This document shows, piece after piece, positions 43,900 through 52,204 of a DNA stretch of 64,000 nt (positions are counted from its first letter, which is position 1; each line of letters opens with the position of its first letter). The stretch is taken from positions 24,770 through 88,769 of the forward strand of contig NZ_BIMK01000035.1 in assembly GCF_004001045.1 (NCBI RefSeq), given 5' to 3'. Source of the DNA: Paenibacillus chibensis (GTDB lineage Bacteria > Bacillota > Bacilli > Paenibacillales > Paenibacillaceae). The translations under genes were made by a program, and so were the position numbers. Under the pieces are notes generated by a model. It made no database searches. It was not told the DNA's origin and was given only the letters and a program-made list of their open reading frames with translations.

Positions 43900-43929
43900 A
43901 CTTCAGCAGCTACTGCTGAAGTTTTTTGT
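43900..43929 (+). terminator. Intrinsic terminator after the ArsB-like gene
   Basis: ACTTCAGCAG pairs with CTGCTGAAGT around a 3-base loop, then TTTTT. Confidence 0.9.
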
Positions 43930-44004
43930 TCTATATTAGGAGGAAAATGATGGATTTTGTCGAATGTTAACCAATGACCTTACCAACGAAAGGAGGAGCA
44001 TCAT

Positions 44005-45000
44005 GTGCTGAAAAAAGGTTGTGGGAAGCTAACCGCCCAAGGAAGCGGCAGGCGGGATATCCGGCTTCGCCGCAGAGCTCGGTATCTGGCTTTAACCGCG
44101 GCCGCTGTTGCCGGGGTGCTGCTCGGAAACGCTGCGATCGCCCCTCATTCGTATGCGGCTGCAAGCAGCCAGCCGGGCATAACGACAGAGCAAAGCGACG
44201 CCTTGGCATATTTGAATGGGGTTCGCGCCAAGCTTGGACTTCCGTCCCTGAAGTACAATGCGAATATGTCCAAAGCGGCAAAGCTGCATGCCGTGTACTA
44301 CAATACCAACCATGAGAAAACCGCATCGCAGAGCGCGCATAATGAAACCAAAGGTCTTCCCGGATTTACGGGAGTGACCGTCGTCGACCGCCTGAAGGCT
44401 TCGGGCTGGACACCTGGTCCCAGCGGGTATATGACCGGGGAGGTCATGCATTACGGCCAGACCAGCATCCAGGGAGCCATAGAGGGGTGGATGGATACGG
44501 CGTATCATCGCGAAATCATCCTCAGCCACAAATATCAGGAGGTCGGCGTGGGTTATGCGGAGGGCACGGCCGTATTGGATATGGCAGGACCGTATCATCC
44601 GACGTCCATCAAGGGCGGAATCGCTGTGTATCCCTACGACGGCATGAAGAATGTCGGGCTCGGGTTTTACGGCAACGAAAATCCGAACCCGCTCAGCCAG
44701 TTCAAGGTCAAATCGAGCGGCTATATTATTTCGGCGACGACCGAGAAAGAAATGATATGGCATACGGCGAAGATCAGGGACGAGAAAGGCGTGGACGTGC
44801 CTTATTTTGAGGAGCTCCATAGCAAGGACACGCTGTTCCTATTCCCGAAATCCGTCCTCAAAAAGAGCCATACATATCAAGTTTCACTGTCCTATGAAAT
44901 GAAAGGAACGCCTGGAAAAAAACAAAAAGTATGGTCGTTCACCACCGGCGAAGCCTCGAAGCAAGAGCTTCAAAACGCTGACGCCGCCGGCGTGAAATGA
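44005..45000 (+). CDS. Secreted CAP (SCP/YkwD-like) domain protein
   Basis: 331 residues from a GTG behind AAAGGAGGAG. A long basic N-region (to about residue 30) precedes a signal helix (LALTAAAVAGVLLGNAAIA). CAP domain (about 65-210): LAYLNGVRAKLGLPSLKYN, SAHNETKG, GEVMHYG, WMDTAYHREIIL, with the His and Glu of the CAP cavity. The rest is a beta domain of the type found after CAP in Bacilli. Function unknown; the family includes wall-associated and ligand-binding proteins. Confidence 0.83.
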   Translation: MLKKGCGKLTAQGSGRRDIRLRRRARYLALTAAAVAGVLLGNAAIAPHSYAAASSQPGITTEQSDALAYLNGVRAKLGLPSLKYNANMSKAAKLHAVYYNTNHEKTASQSAHNETKGLPGFTGVTVVDRLKASGWTPGPSGYMTGEVMHYGQTSIQGAIEGWMDTAYHREIILSHKYQEVGVGYAEGTAVLDMAGPYHPTSIKGGIAVYPYDGMKNVGLGFYGNENPNPLSQFKVKSSGYIISATTEKEMIWHTAKIRDEKGVDVPYFEELHSKDTLFLFPKSVLKKSHTYQVSLSYEMKGTPGKKQKVWSFTTGEASKQELQNADAAGVK

Positions 45001-45054
45001 AATCGAAGCAGCATGCCCGAGGAAAGTTATTTGAAAGAACGCTCATGAAACCGG

Positions 45055-45085
45055 AAAAGCCGTCCCTTAAAGGGATGGCTTTTTC
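45055..45085 (+). terminator. Intrinsic terminator after the CAP gene
   Basis: AAAAGCC-G-TCCCTT pairs with AAGGGA-T-GGCTTTTT. Confidence 0.9.
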
Positions 45086-45112
45086 TTTATTTATAAATTC
45101 CAAAAATTAGGC

Positions 45113-45141
45113 TTTACAATACTGATGTCCTAGTGTACTAT
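45113..45141 (+). promoter_or_regulatory. Promoter of the double ABC cassette
   Basis: -35 TTTACA (45113-45118), 17-base spacer, -10 TACTAT (45136-45141). Confidence 0.7.
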
Positions 45142-45156
45142 CTAACTATAACACTA
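45131..45156 (+). promoter_or_regulatory. YtrA-type operator overlapping the -10
   Basis: TAGTGT (45131-45136), 14-base gap, ACACTA (45151-45156), with TAT/TAT inside. The YtrA-family regulator encoded in the operon is the likely binder; YtrA operators in Bacillus are inverted AGTGTA-like halves with a spacer of similar size. Confidence 0.65.
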
Positions 45157-45175
45157 ATACAAAGGAGATGTGACC

Positions 45176-46141
45176 ATGAACCATCCTAACGATATATTGG
45201 GCGATGACGCGGTATTGTCCCTGAGAGGCGTATCCAAAAAGATAGGCGGCAAAAAAATCGTCGACCAGCTTTCCTTCGACGTTCATGAAGGGGAAGTTGT
45301 CGGGCTTCTCGGTCCGAACGGAGCCGGTAAAACAACGACGATCCGGATGATCGCCGGACTGATTCAAATGAGCGAAGGCGATGTGTTTGTCCGCGGCAGC
45401 AGCATCCGCCACGAATGGAAAAAGGCGATCCGCCACATCGGAGCCATCATTGAGAATCCGGAGTTTTACCCGTATATGACGGGCTACGATAACCTGAAGC
45501 AGTATCAGCGGATGAACGAGTGGATCAGCAATGACCGGATCGACGAGGTGGTCCGGCTGGTAGGCCTTGAACAGGCCATGAAGAAGAAGGTGAAGGCTTA
45601 TTCTCTCGGCATGCGGCAGCGGCTCGGCATTGCGCAGGCGCTGCTTCATCAGCCGTCCGTGCTCATTCTGGATGAGCCGACCAACGGACTCGATCCGGCA
45701 GGCATCCGCGAGATGCGCGATTATCTGAAAACAATCGCCCGGGAGGAAGGCATCTCCATCCTGGTCTCCAGCCATCTGCTGCTGGAGATGGAGCAGTTGT
45801 GCAGCCGGGTCGTCGTCATTCAGGACGGCAAGCTGGTTACGGTGCGCTCGATCGGAGAAAACCATGCCCCGTCGAACGAAGAGAAGAACTTCGTGCGCGT
45901 CATGTTCCGCGTCGGCCGCCTGGAGGAGGCGAAGAACGTACTGGATAGCCAGGAAAGGGCCGAAATCGTTCAGGTCGCGGAGGAGCAGAGCGAACTGCTC
46001 GTGGCTCTCCGCTACAAAGACATCCCGGATATCGTGGCCGCGCTTGGCGCTGCGCGTATTCCGATTTATCAGGTGACGGAAATCAAGCAGTCGCTGGAAG
46101 ACGAATTTTTGAAATGGACAGGAGGAAACCGCATTGCGTAA
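45176..46141 (+). CDS. ABC transporter ATPase, BcrA-like
   Basis: 321 residues. Walker A GPNGAGKTT, signature YSLGMRQRLGIAQALL, Walker B VLILDEPTNGLD and switch His in VSSHLLLEME. The C-terminal extension of about 80 residues is typical of BcrA-type ATPases of bacitracin or lantibiotic exporters. The start at 45176 lies 8 bases after AGGAG; GTG 45170 is too close to it. First gene of the five-gene unit; acts with the next gene. Confidence 0.88.
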   Translation: MNHPNDILGDDAVLSLRGVSKKIGGKKIVDQLSFDVHEGEVVGLLGPNGAGKTTTIRMIAGLIQMSEGDVFVRGSSIRHEWKKAIRHIGAIIENPEFYPYMTGYDNLKQYQRMNEWISNDRIDEVVRLVGLEQAMKKKVKAYSLGMRQRLGIAQALLHQPSVLILDEPTNGLDPAGIREMRDYLKTIAREEGISILVSSHLLLEMEQLCSRVVVIQDGKLVTVRSIGENHAPSNEEKNFVRVMFRVGRLEEAKNVLDSQERAEIVQVAEEQSELLVALRYKDIPDIVAALGAARIPIYQVTEIKQSLEDEFLKWTGGNRIA

Positions 46142-46883
46142 TTTTATGGCATTGGTACACAACGAATGGCTCAAAATGTCCAAGAAACGCAGCTTTTTTA
46201 TCCCTTACGCGATCATCGCTGTGGTGGCGGTGGGGCTCGCTTGGGCGTTGAAACACTGGGGCGGGGAGATGCTCGGAACGGCTTCCGATTATACGATCAT
46301 GATGGCGGGCACAACCGGATTCGGACAATTCACCGCCATGCTCGCCGTCATTTTCACAGCAGGGCTTGTCGCCAGCGAGCACGGAATGGGCACGATCAAA
46401 TTTTTGCTCATCCGCGGACAGAGCCGAGCCAAGATTCTTGCCTCCAAGTACGTCGCGGCACTGCTGTTCGCCCTCTCGTTGATCGTATGGTTGAATGTTG
46501 TCTGCTTCGCTGCGGGAGCTGTATGGTTCAGCACGGATCTTCCATCCGGAGCGCTCAGAGACATCCTGATCACCGCGGGCAGCTCCTTGGTGTTCAGCAT
46601 CGTCTACATGACGCTGGGATTCATGATGGGCGTGCTCACCCGCTCCACGGGCGCGGCGATGGGCATCGGCATGGCGGCGATCGTACTCAGCGGGATTACG
46701 ATTCCGAAAAACTTCTACAAATTCATTCTGTTTCCCAATGCGAACTTATCCGTGTACAACCACGGCGGGCAGCCTCCGCTTCCGGGCATGACGCTTCCTT
46801 TTTCGATTGCGGTTCTGGCGGTATATATTGTCTTGTTTCTTGGCGCCAGCTTTGTTACGTTTAAGAGACGTGATATTGCCTGA
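46134..46883 (+). CDS. ABC-2 type permease, BcrB-like
   Basis: 249 residues from a TTG behind AGGAGG that overlaps the previous gene by 8 bases. Six hydrophobic segments (FFIPYAIIAVVAVGLAWAL, GQFTAMLAVIFTAGLVA and others) and the N-terminal HNEWLKMSKKR stretch common in ABC-2 permeases. It is the membrane half of the first exporter module. Substrate unknown; peptide antibiotics are the usual guess. Confidence 0.85.
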   Translation: MRNFMALVHNEWLKMSKKRSFFIPYAIIAVVAVGLAWALKHWGGEMLGTASDYTIMMAGTTGFGQFTAMLAVIFTAGLVASEHGMGTIKFLLIRGQSRAKILASKYVAALLFALSLIVWLNVVCFAAGAVWFSTDLPSGALRDILITAGSSLVFSIVYMTLGFMMGVLTRSTGAAMGIGMAAIVLSGITIPKNFYKFILFPNANLSVYNHGGQPPLPGMTLPFSIAVLAVYIVLFLGASFVTFKRRDIA

Positions 46884-46926
46884 GGCATCGAGGAGCGTAA
46901 GCTGACGGCGAAAGGAGTCTATCCAT

Positions 46927-47343
46927 TTGAGCATCGAATTCGACAACAATTTGCCGATCTATCTCCAAATCATGAATCATATCAAGCGGCAGATCGTATC
47001 CGGTCTGCTGCTGCCCGGCGACAAGATTCCGTCGGTCAGGGAGCTGGCGGCGGATTTACAGATTAACCCCAACACGATACAGCGGACGTTTCAGGAGCTG
47101 GAGCGCGAGGAAGTCGTTGAAACCAAACGCGGGCTAGGAAGATATGTGACAAGTGAGGAATCCAAAATTATGGCGATTAAAAAGGAAATGGCGGGAGATC
47201 TGCTTCACCAGTTCATTCACGGCATGCAGGAGCTGGGTTTCAAAAAACAGGATATCGTCTCCATTGTGAAGGAAGCCGTGGGAAACGACGGCAGCGAAGG
47301 CCGGAAGGAGGAGCGGGCGAATGGACACACTGCTGAAAGTTAA
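46927..47343 (+). CDS. YtrA-subfamily GntR regulator
   Basis: 138 residues from a TTG behind AAAGGAG. Winged helix (about 5-75; NLPIYLQIMNHIKRQIVSG, SVRELAADLQINPNTIQRTF) and a short C-terminal dimer helix, without a ligand domain, as in the YtrA subfamily. It lies inside the operon it probably represses. Its last 23 bases overlap the next ATPase gene. Such regulators respond to cell-wall-active peptide antibiotics in B. subtilis and S. aureus. Confidence 0.9.
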   Translation: MSIEFDNNLPIYLQIMNHIKRQIVSGLLLPGDKIPSVRELAADLQINPNTIQRTFQELEREEVVETKRGLGRYVTSEESKIMAIKKEMAGDLLHQFIHGMQELGFKKQDIVSIVKEAVGNDGSEGRKEERANGHTAES

Positions 47344-48019
47344 CGGATTATCCAAAAGGTACGGCTCCAGGCAAGCTCTGGATAGCGTCAGCTTCTCGGT
47401 CGATCCAGGCAGAATCATCGGCCTGCTCGGCGCAAACGGCAGCGGTAAAAGCACGCTGATGCAGATCATCGCGGGTCTGACTCCGGCGGCATCCGGAGAG
47501 ATTGCAGTCATGGGCAAGCCGCTCGGCAAGGAGACGAAAAGCCTGATCTCTTACATGCCGGACCGTCCGATGACGGAGAGCTGGATGAAGGTTCGGGATG
47601 CCGTCGCTTTTTATAACGATTTTTATGCGGATTTTGATGGGAGCAAAGCCCGTGAAATGTTGAGCTTCATGAACCTGGAAGAAACGAGCGCAGTCAGCAG
47701 CCTGTCCAAAGGCATGAACGAGCGGCTGCAGCTGACCCTTGCGCTTTCCCGGAACGTCAATTTGTATCTGCTGGACGAACCGATCGGCGGGGTGGACCCG
47801 GTCGCCCGGGACAAAATTTTGGATGCCATCGTTCGCTTCTACAGCGAGGACAGCAGCCTGATCGTGTGCACCCATCTCGTTCGGGACATGGAACGCATAT
47901 TCGATGAGGTCATGTTCTTGAAGGATGGCCGCATCACGCTTCATGAGGAAGTGGAGAACCTTCGCATCAAGCATGGAAGGAGCGTCGATGACATGTTCAA
48001 AGAGGTGTTCGGCGAATGA
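47321..48019 (+). CDS. ABC transporter ATPase, YtrB-like
   Basis: 232 residues. Walker A GANGSGKST, Walker B NLYLLDEPIGGVD and switch His in VCTHLVRDME. The signature is LSKGMNERLQLTLALS (serine and glycine retained in a variant form). The short length without a C-terminal extension matches YtrB/YhcG-type ATPases always linked to YtrA regulators. Overlaps its neighbours on both sides, so it is coupled to them. Confidence 0.87.
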   Translation: MDTLLKVNGLSKRYGSRQALDSVSFSVDPGRIIGLLGANGSGKSTLMQIIAGLTPAASGEIAVMGKPLGKETKSLISYMPDRPMTESWMKVRDAVAFYNDFYADFDGSKAREMLSFMNLEETSAVSSLSKGMNERLQLTLALSRNVNLYLLDEPIGGVDPVARDKILDAIVRFYSEDSSLIVCTHLVRDMERIFDEVMFLKDGRITLHEEVENLRIKHGRSVDDMFKEVFGE

Positions 48020-48756
48020 TCAAACTGCTGAAATATGATCTGAGACGCAATGCGAGCCTGCTGCTGGTCGTGGTGGCAGCCTTGATCGCAGGCGAACTCG
48101 CACTGATGTGGTCTCCGCTTGTTTTGCAAATTAAACTTGGGCTCCTGATCGGCATTCATTTTGCGGCTGCGGTGATCTTTTCGATTAACAATCTGATGGT
48201 GTTTGACTATAACATCAAGTCGGTCAGCCGCCGGCTGCTTCCGGTGAGCAACTATGCCTATGTGTGGGCTTCGATGCTGTATGCCATCTTAAACACGCTG
48301 GCGCTCATGGCGATCGCTATCGGGCCCGCCCTGTATTATCTCAACAGCTACGATACGATGTTTTTGAGCGATGTCTTTGATCTGCCCGCGTATGTGTGGT
48401 CGGAATTGGCACTGGAGACTGTTTTTATGGGGATTTACGGATTCCTGTTCATGTATGCGGTGATCGCCTTGACGCGGAGTATCGTCAAGAAAGGCGTGCT
48501 GTGGGTCGGGCTGATCGTATTCCTCGTTTTGAGCACCGTGGTCGATTGGGTGGAAGGCCTCCTGTTTCATCGGGACTCTACCCAGGCCTTCTCGTTCATC
48601 ACCTTCAAGGTGGAAAACGGCGTCTTGGCGCATGAGACCTTCAATTCCGGCGCAAGCTGGAACGCCCTTGGCTCGCTCGTTTTCGAAATTCTGCTCTGCT
48701 TCGTTTTCCTGTATGTCATCAACTGGTGCGTGGAAAAGAGGATTGAAGCAAAATAA
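48016..48756 (+). CDS. ABC-associated membrane protein (YtrC-like)
   Basis: 246 residues with about six hydrophobic segments (SLLLVVVAALIAGELALMW, GLLIGIHFAAAVIFS, GVLWVGLIVFLVLSTVV and LGSLVFEILLCFVFLYVI). The start overlaps the previous stop (ATGA). It is the likely permease of the second module. I identify it by context more than by sequence. Confidence 0.75.
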   Translation: MIKLLKYDLRRNASLLLVVVAALIAGELALMWSPLVLQIKLGLLIGIHFAAAVIFSINNLMVFDYNIKSVSRRLLPVSNYAYVWASMLYAILNTLALMAIAIGPALYYLNSYDTMFLSDVFDLPAYVWSELALETVFMGIYGFLFMYAVIALTRSIVKKGVLWVGLIVFLVLSTVVDWVEGLLFHRDSTQAFSFITFKVENGVLAHETFNSGASWNALGSLVFEILLCFVFLYVINWCVEKRIEAK

Positions 48757-48773
48757 AAATGTAATCCCTATAG

Positions 48774-48808
48774 AATCCGCCAGTGGAGCATCCGCAGCGG
48801 ATTTTTTT
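48774..48808 (+). terminator. Intrinsic terminator after the ABC cassette
   Basis: AATCCGC pairs with GCGGATT, with extra pairing (GGA/TCC) in the loop region, then TTTTTT. Confidence 0.8.
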
Positions 48809-48914
48809 ATTGGGTTCATTCATGTTCAGCCGTCGTCAGCAGGATATTAAGAAACCATGACGAAAAGAGATGACAGCATGTTGTGATGAACGAAGAACCC
48901 AAAGAGGGGATAAA

Positions 48915-49604
48915 ATGAATACATTGATCGATCTGGCTGTAAAACAGAACATCGCCTGGTGCGCTGCCGTATGCGGCTCGCACGGTATCCGGCTGAATCC
49001 GGGGGAGCATATCTGGTGGCTTTCCTCCGAGGCTCCGTCGTTATATCCAGATGCCATCTCTTCAAGCATCGCAGCAACTCCGGAGGAACTAATCGGCCGG
49101 ATCGGCGGCAAGACCGCGGCCAGCGTAAAGGACAGCTATGCGTCGCTTCACTTGGAAGCGCATGGCTTTCGCGTCTTGTTTGAGGCGCAATGGATTTACC
49201 TTCCGCCGAATGAAAAACATGAAGCCGTTAAGGCCCCGTGGCACGCCGTAACGGATGTGCAGCGGCTTCGCGCATGGAATGCCGCGAATGGAACGGAAGG
49301 AATCATCATGCCCGAGCTTCTGGCTGATGACCGCGTAAGGATTTTTATGCTGGAGAATGCGGAAGGCATCTCCGGTTTTATTGTCAGCTCGGACGAAGCG
49401 TCTGTCGGTGTTTCCAATGTTTTTGCTCCCGCAGTGATTTTAAACGAGATATGGCATGATATTGAGGCTGTTGCCGCGGAGGTGTTTCCGGACCTGCCGC
49501 TGGTAGGCTATGAAAGCGGGGATGCGCTCGCCGCAGCGCTCGCCGCCGGATGGCAGGCCATCGGCCCGCTCCGTGTCTGGATTCGGGAGAACTCGCAGGT
49601 ATAG
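48915..49604 (+). CDS. GNAT-like protein of unknown substrate
   Basis: 229 residues from ATG 48915 behind AGAGGGGA. The C-terminal half has the run of a GNAT acetyltransferase: a beta strand EGISGFIVSSDEAS, a helix NEIWHDIEAVAAEVF, then LPLVGYESGDALAAALAAGW and IGPLRVWI, where a glycine-rich turn and late strands fit the acyl-CoA fold. A classical Q/R-x-x-G-x-G/A motif is not clear, so enzymatic activity is unsure. Probably single-gene. Confidence 0.55.
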   Translation: MNTLIDLAVKQNIAWCAAVCGSHGIRLNPGEHIWWLSSEAPSLYPDAISSSIAATPEELIGRIGGKTAASVKDSYASLHLEAHGFRVLFEAQWIYLPPNEKHEAVKAPWHAVTDVQRLRAWNAANGTEGIIMPELLADDRVRIFMLENAEGISGFIVSSDEASVGVSNVFAPAVILNEIWHDIEAVAAEVFPDLPLVGYESGDALAAALAAGWQAIGPLRVWIRENSQV

Positions 49605-49655
49605 CATCCGAAACAAGGGCTTACCGACAGGCCTTAGTTGACTTTGTGAAGATGC

Positions 49656-49684
49656 TTGCAAACCTTTTGTTAAGCCGATACAAT
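49656..49684 (+). promoter_or_regulatory. Promoter of the RpiR-family gene
   Basis: -35 TTGCAA (49656-49661), 17-base spacer, -10 TACAAT (49679-49684). Confidence 0.65.
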
Positions 49685-49797
49685 AGAATTAACTTACAGG
49701 CGGAATTAACCTTCATATTGATTTTCGGTGGAAATATTATCCCGAATGAATATACGGGCTGGATCGGTTGAAGTGTAACAGGAAGGGGATAAGGGCC

Positions 49798-50658
49798 TTG
49801 CCAAACATGCAGGAAATGGGGAAGACGCTGCTCAGCATCCGCAGCCATTTTAATGGGCTGACCAAGACGGAGCAGAAAGTGGCGCAGTATATTCTGGAGA
49901 ATGCCCAGGATTTGATCTACGATTCGGTGACGGAGCTGGCGGAGAAGGCGGATGTCGGGGAGACGACCGTGCTTCGCTTTTGCCGCAAAATGAAGTTTCA
50001 GGGCTTCCAGGATTTCAAGCTTTCGCTTGCTCAGGACCTGGTCAAGCCGACGGATCATATCCATGAGGAAATCGCCGAGGATGACGACCCGCTTACGCTC
50101 GGGCATAAGATCATCGGAACGCATCTGCGGACGCTCGAGCAAACGCGAGAATTGGTCCACGAGGAGCAGCTGAATCTGGCCATTCAAGCCTTGACGGATG
50201 CATCGAATATACATTTCTTCGGTGTGGGCTCGTCGGGATTGACGGCGATGCAAGGGGCGCACAGCTTCGCAAGAATCGGCAAAAACAGCATCGCGAACAC
50301 GGATACCCATTTTCAAGCGATGCAGGCATCCCTGATGAACAAGGGGGATATCGCGGTGGGACTGTCGATTTCAGGCAGCACGAAGGATACGATCGAGAGC
50401 CTGAACATCGCGAAAAAAACGGGAGCCCGCATCATCGCCATTACGAGCAACGCCCGTTCGCCGATCACGAAAGTCGCGGACATCGTGCTCATCATGGTCG
50501 GCAGGGAAAATCCGCTGCAGGGCAGCTCGCTGGCCGCCAAAATTTCGCAGCTCGCGATCATTGATATCCTGAACGTGGCCGTCTCCCTGCAGATGAAAAG
50601 CGAAGCGATCAAATACAGGGAAATTACCGCCAAAGCCACTGCGGACAAGCTGTACTAG
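49798..50658 (+). CDS. MurR/RpiR-family transcriptional regulator
   Basis: 286 residues. N-terminal HTH_6 domain (about 1-80; LTKTEQKVAQYILENAQDL, VGETTVLRFCRKMKFQGFQD) and a C-terminal SIS sugar-phosphate-binding domain (about 125-255; IHFFGVGSSGLTAMQGAH, DIAVGLSISGSTKDTIESL). Regulators of this family bind phosphosugars such as N-acetylmuramate 6-phosphate or glucosamine 6-phosphate. No transporter or sugar gene lies next to it, so the target is unknown. The start is a TTG at 49798 after GGAAGGGG; TTG 49768 is less likely. Confidence 0.9.
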   Translation: MPNMQEMGKTLLSIRSHFNGLTKTEQKVAQYILENAQDLIYDSVTELAEKADVGETTVLRFCRKMKFQGFQDFKLSLAQDLVKPTDHIHEEIAEDDDPLTLGHKIIGTHLRTLEQTRELVHEEQLNLAIQALTDASNIHFFGVGSSGLTAMQGAHSFARIGKNSIANTDTHFQAMQASLMNKGDIAVGLSISGSTKDTIESLNIAKKTGARIIAITSNARSPITKVADIVLIMVGRENPLQGSSLAAKISQLAIIDILNVAVSLQMKSEAIKYREITAKATADKLY

Positions 50659-50681
50659 ACTATTCAATACCATTTGTAATC

Positions 50682-50705
50682 AAGGCTCTCGGAGAGAGTC
50701 TTTTT
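50682..50705 (+). terminator. Short intrinsic terminator after the RpiR gene
   Basis: AAGGCTCTC pairs with GAGAGTCTT (one G-U) around GGA, then TTT. Confidence 0.75.
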
Positions 50706-50740
50706 ATATGGGTAAGAAAGCTGAAAGGAGGGTGAATAGA

Positions 50741-51256
50741 ATGCCGGAAATTTCAGATCATCTGGACCATGGGTTGTCGGTTTTGTTCATTGGATTTAAC
50801 CCGAGCCTGCTGTCCGGGGAAACCGGTCATCATTACGCCAATCCGCGCAACAATTTTTACCGGATTCTGTATCGTGCCGGTCTGACCCCAAGGCTGTATG
50901 ATGCAGCGGAGGATCAGGATTTACTCAAGCTGGGCTACGGATTTACGAATATCGTTGCCCGCCCGACGCGCGGGATCGACGATATTGCACGCAGCGAGTA
51001 TGCGGAGGGAAGGGAAATCCTGTACGACAAGCTAAAGGAATACCGCCCGAAGATCGCCTGTTTCGTCGGCAAGGGCGTATATACCGAGTACAGCAAAAAG
51101 TCGAAGGTGCATTGGGGTTTCCAACCTGATCCGGTGATCGCCGAGGTTCACGAATTCGTGGCGCCTTCGTCCAGCGGACTCGTGCGGATGCCGATGGAGG
51201 AGATCGTCGGAATCTACCGCCAGCTGGCGGAGTATATCGAGGAGCGCGGGGAGTAA
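50741..51256 (+). CDS. mug: Mismatch-specific uracil/thymine-DNA glycosylase (MUG/TDG family)
   Basis: 171 residues from ATG 50741 after AAAGGAGGGTG. The motif LFIGFNPSLLSGETGHHYANPRNNFY is the MUG/TDG active-site region (first part GFNPS, with the Asn that activates water), and SSSGLVRMPMEE holds the second motif. It removes uracil or thymine mispaired with guanine. Length agrees with E. coli Mug. The preceding short terminator partly isolates it from the RpiR gene. Confidence 0.9.
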   Translation: MPEISDHLDHGLSVLFIGFNPSLLSGETGHHYANPRNNFYRILYRAGLTPRLYDAAEDQDLLKLGYGFTNIVARPTRGIDDIARSEYAEGREILYDKLKEYRPKIACFVGKGVYTEYSKKSKVHWGFQPDPVIAEVHEFVAPSSSGLVRMPMEEIVGIYRQLAEYIEERGE

Positions 51257-51268
51257 GCCGCGGAACGC

Positions 51269-51306
51269 CAAAAAAAGAAGCTGCCCTTTTCGGGACAGCT
51301 TCTTTT
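51269..51306. terminator. Bidirectional terminator between mug and qoxD
   Basis: AAAAAAGAAGCTG-CCC pairs with GGG-A-CAGCTTCTTTT; A and T tracts on the two sides serve both convergent units. Confidence 0.9.
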
Positions 51307-51321
51307 CTTATTTTACTAACC

Positions 51322-51606
51322 TTATCTAAATCCCCAAATCATCGTAAACAGTGTACCGAAGACCGTAACGAGGCCGACGAACACGGCATAAGCGATATTG
51401 AGATACAGCGTCTTCTTGGAGGAAGTTTCGCCGATGTGCATGAACAGCACCAGCTGCAAAGATGCTTGAATCGCTGCACAAATGATCAGAATGACCATCG
51501 CGGCGGTAAACGTCAGGTCCCAGTAAATAACACCCAGTGCCACGAATGAAAGGACCAGCGAGAAGATATATCCCATCACGTGACGTATCGGGAATAATCG
51601 TGCCAT
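51322..51606 (-). CDS. qoxD: Cytochrome aa3 quinol oxidase subunit IV
   Basis: 94 residues, three membrane helices (MGYIFSLVLSFVALGVIYW, AAMVILIICAAIQASLQLVLFMH and YLNIAYAVFVGLVTVFGTLF), as in QoxD/CyoD. Last gene of the qoxABCD operon; starts 1 base after the qoxC stop. A small accessory subunit needed for assembly and stability. Confidence 0.92.
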   Translation of the reverse strand: MARLFPIRHVMGYIFSLVLSFVALGVIYWDLTFTAAMVILIICAAIQASLQLVLFMHIGETSSKKTLYLNIAYAVFVGLVTVFGTLFTMIWGFR

Positions 51607-51607
51607 A

Positions 51608-52204
51608 TTACATCAATCCTTTCAGGTAGACAAAGCTGAAGATGAAGATCCAGACCACATCAAGAAAGTGCCAGTACAGCGAGAAGATAAACGACTTGTT
51701 GGCTGTTTCATCCGTAAAGCCTTGACGTTTGATTTGAATCAGGATACCAGTCCCCCACAGGAAGCCCATGGTCACGTGAAGACCGTGAGTGCCGAGGAGA
51801 ACGAACAAACTGGACAGGAAGGCGCTGGTTTGCAGCGTTGCACCTTCATGAACATAATTCACGAATTCGGTAATCTCGATGCCGAGGAAGCCGAGGCCCA
51901 GCAGCAAGGTGATGCCGAAGAAGATCATCATCGGTTTCTTCATCCCGAGGCGCATGGCATGAATGCCAAGGCCGCAGGTGAAGCTGCTGGTCAAGAGAAG
52001 AACCGTTTCCCAGATGACACCGTTGATCTCAAAAAGCTCTTTTCCGGTCGGGCCGCTGCCCGTGCGGTTCCATAGCGTCAGGTATACCGCGAACAGCGTT
52101 GAGAATAGGACAATTTCAGCGCCGAGGAAAAGCCAGAAGCCGAAGATTTTATTGCTGTTCTCTTCCGTTCTGTATTCCAGCGGCAGTGCATCATTTATTT
52201 TCAT
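51608..52204 (-). CDS. qoxC: Cytochrome aa3 quinol oxidase subunit III
   Basis: 198 residues, five membrane helices (IFGFWLFLGAEIVLFSTLFA onward; HGLHVTMGFLWG holds family residues). It overlaps qoxB by 4 bases (ATGA), so translation is coupled. The length fits the five-helix QoxC of quinol oxidases rather than the seven-helix mitochondrial type. Confidence 0.94.
   Translation of the reverse strand: MKINDALPLEYRTEENSNKIFGFWLFLGAEIVLFSTLFAVYLTLWNRTGSGPTGKELFEINGVIWETVLLLTSSFTCGLGIHAMRLGMKKPMMIFFGITLLLGLGFLGIEITEFVNYVHEGATLQTSAFLSSLFVLLGTHGLHVTMGFLWGTGILIQIKRQGFTDETANKSFIFSLYWHFLDVVWIFIFSFVYLKGLM

Noticed and set aside
19646..48776. GTAATCCCTATAGAA occurs exactly at 19721 and 48761, with a near-copy at 19646
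   Set aside because: Roughly two chance 15-base matches are expected in a window of this size, and the two contexts have nothing in common. Only the near-copy at 19646 is mentioned, as a local feature.
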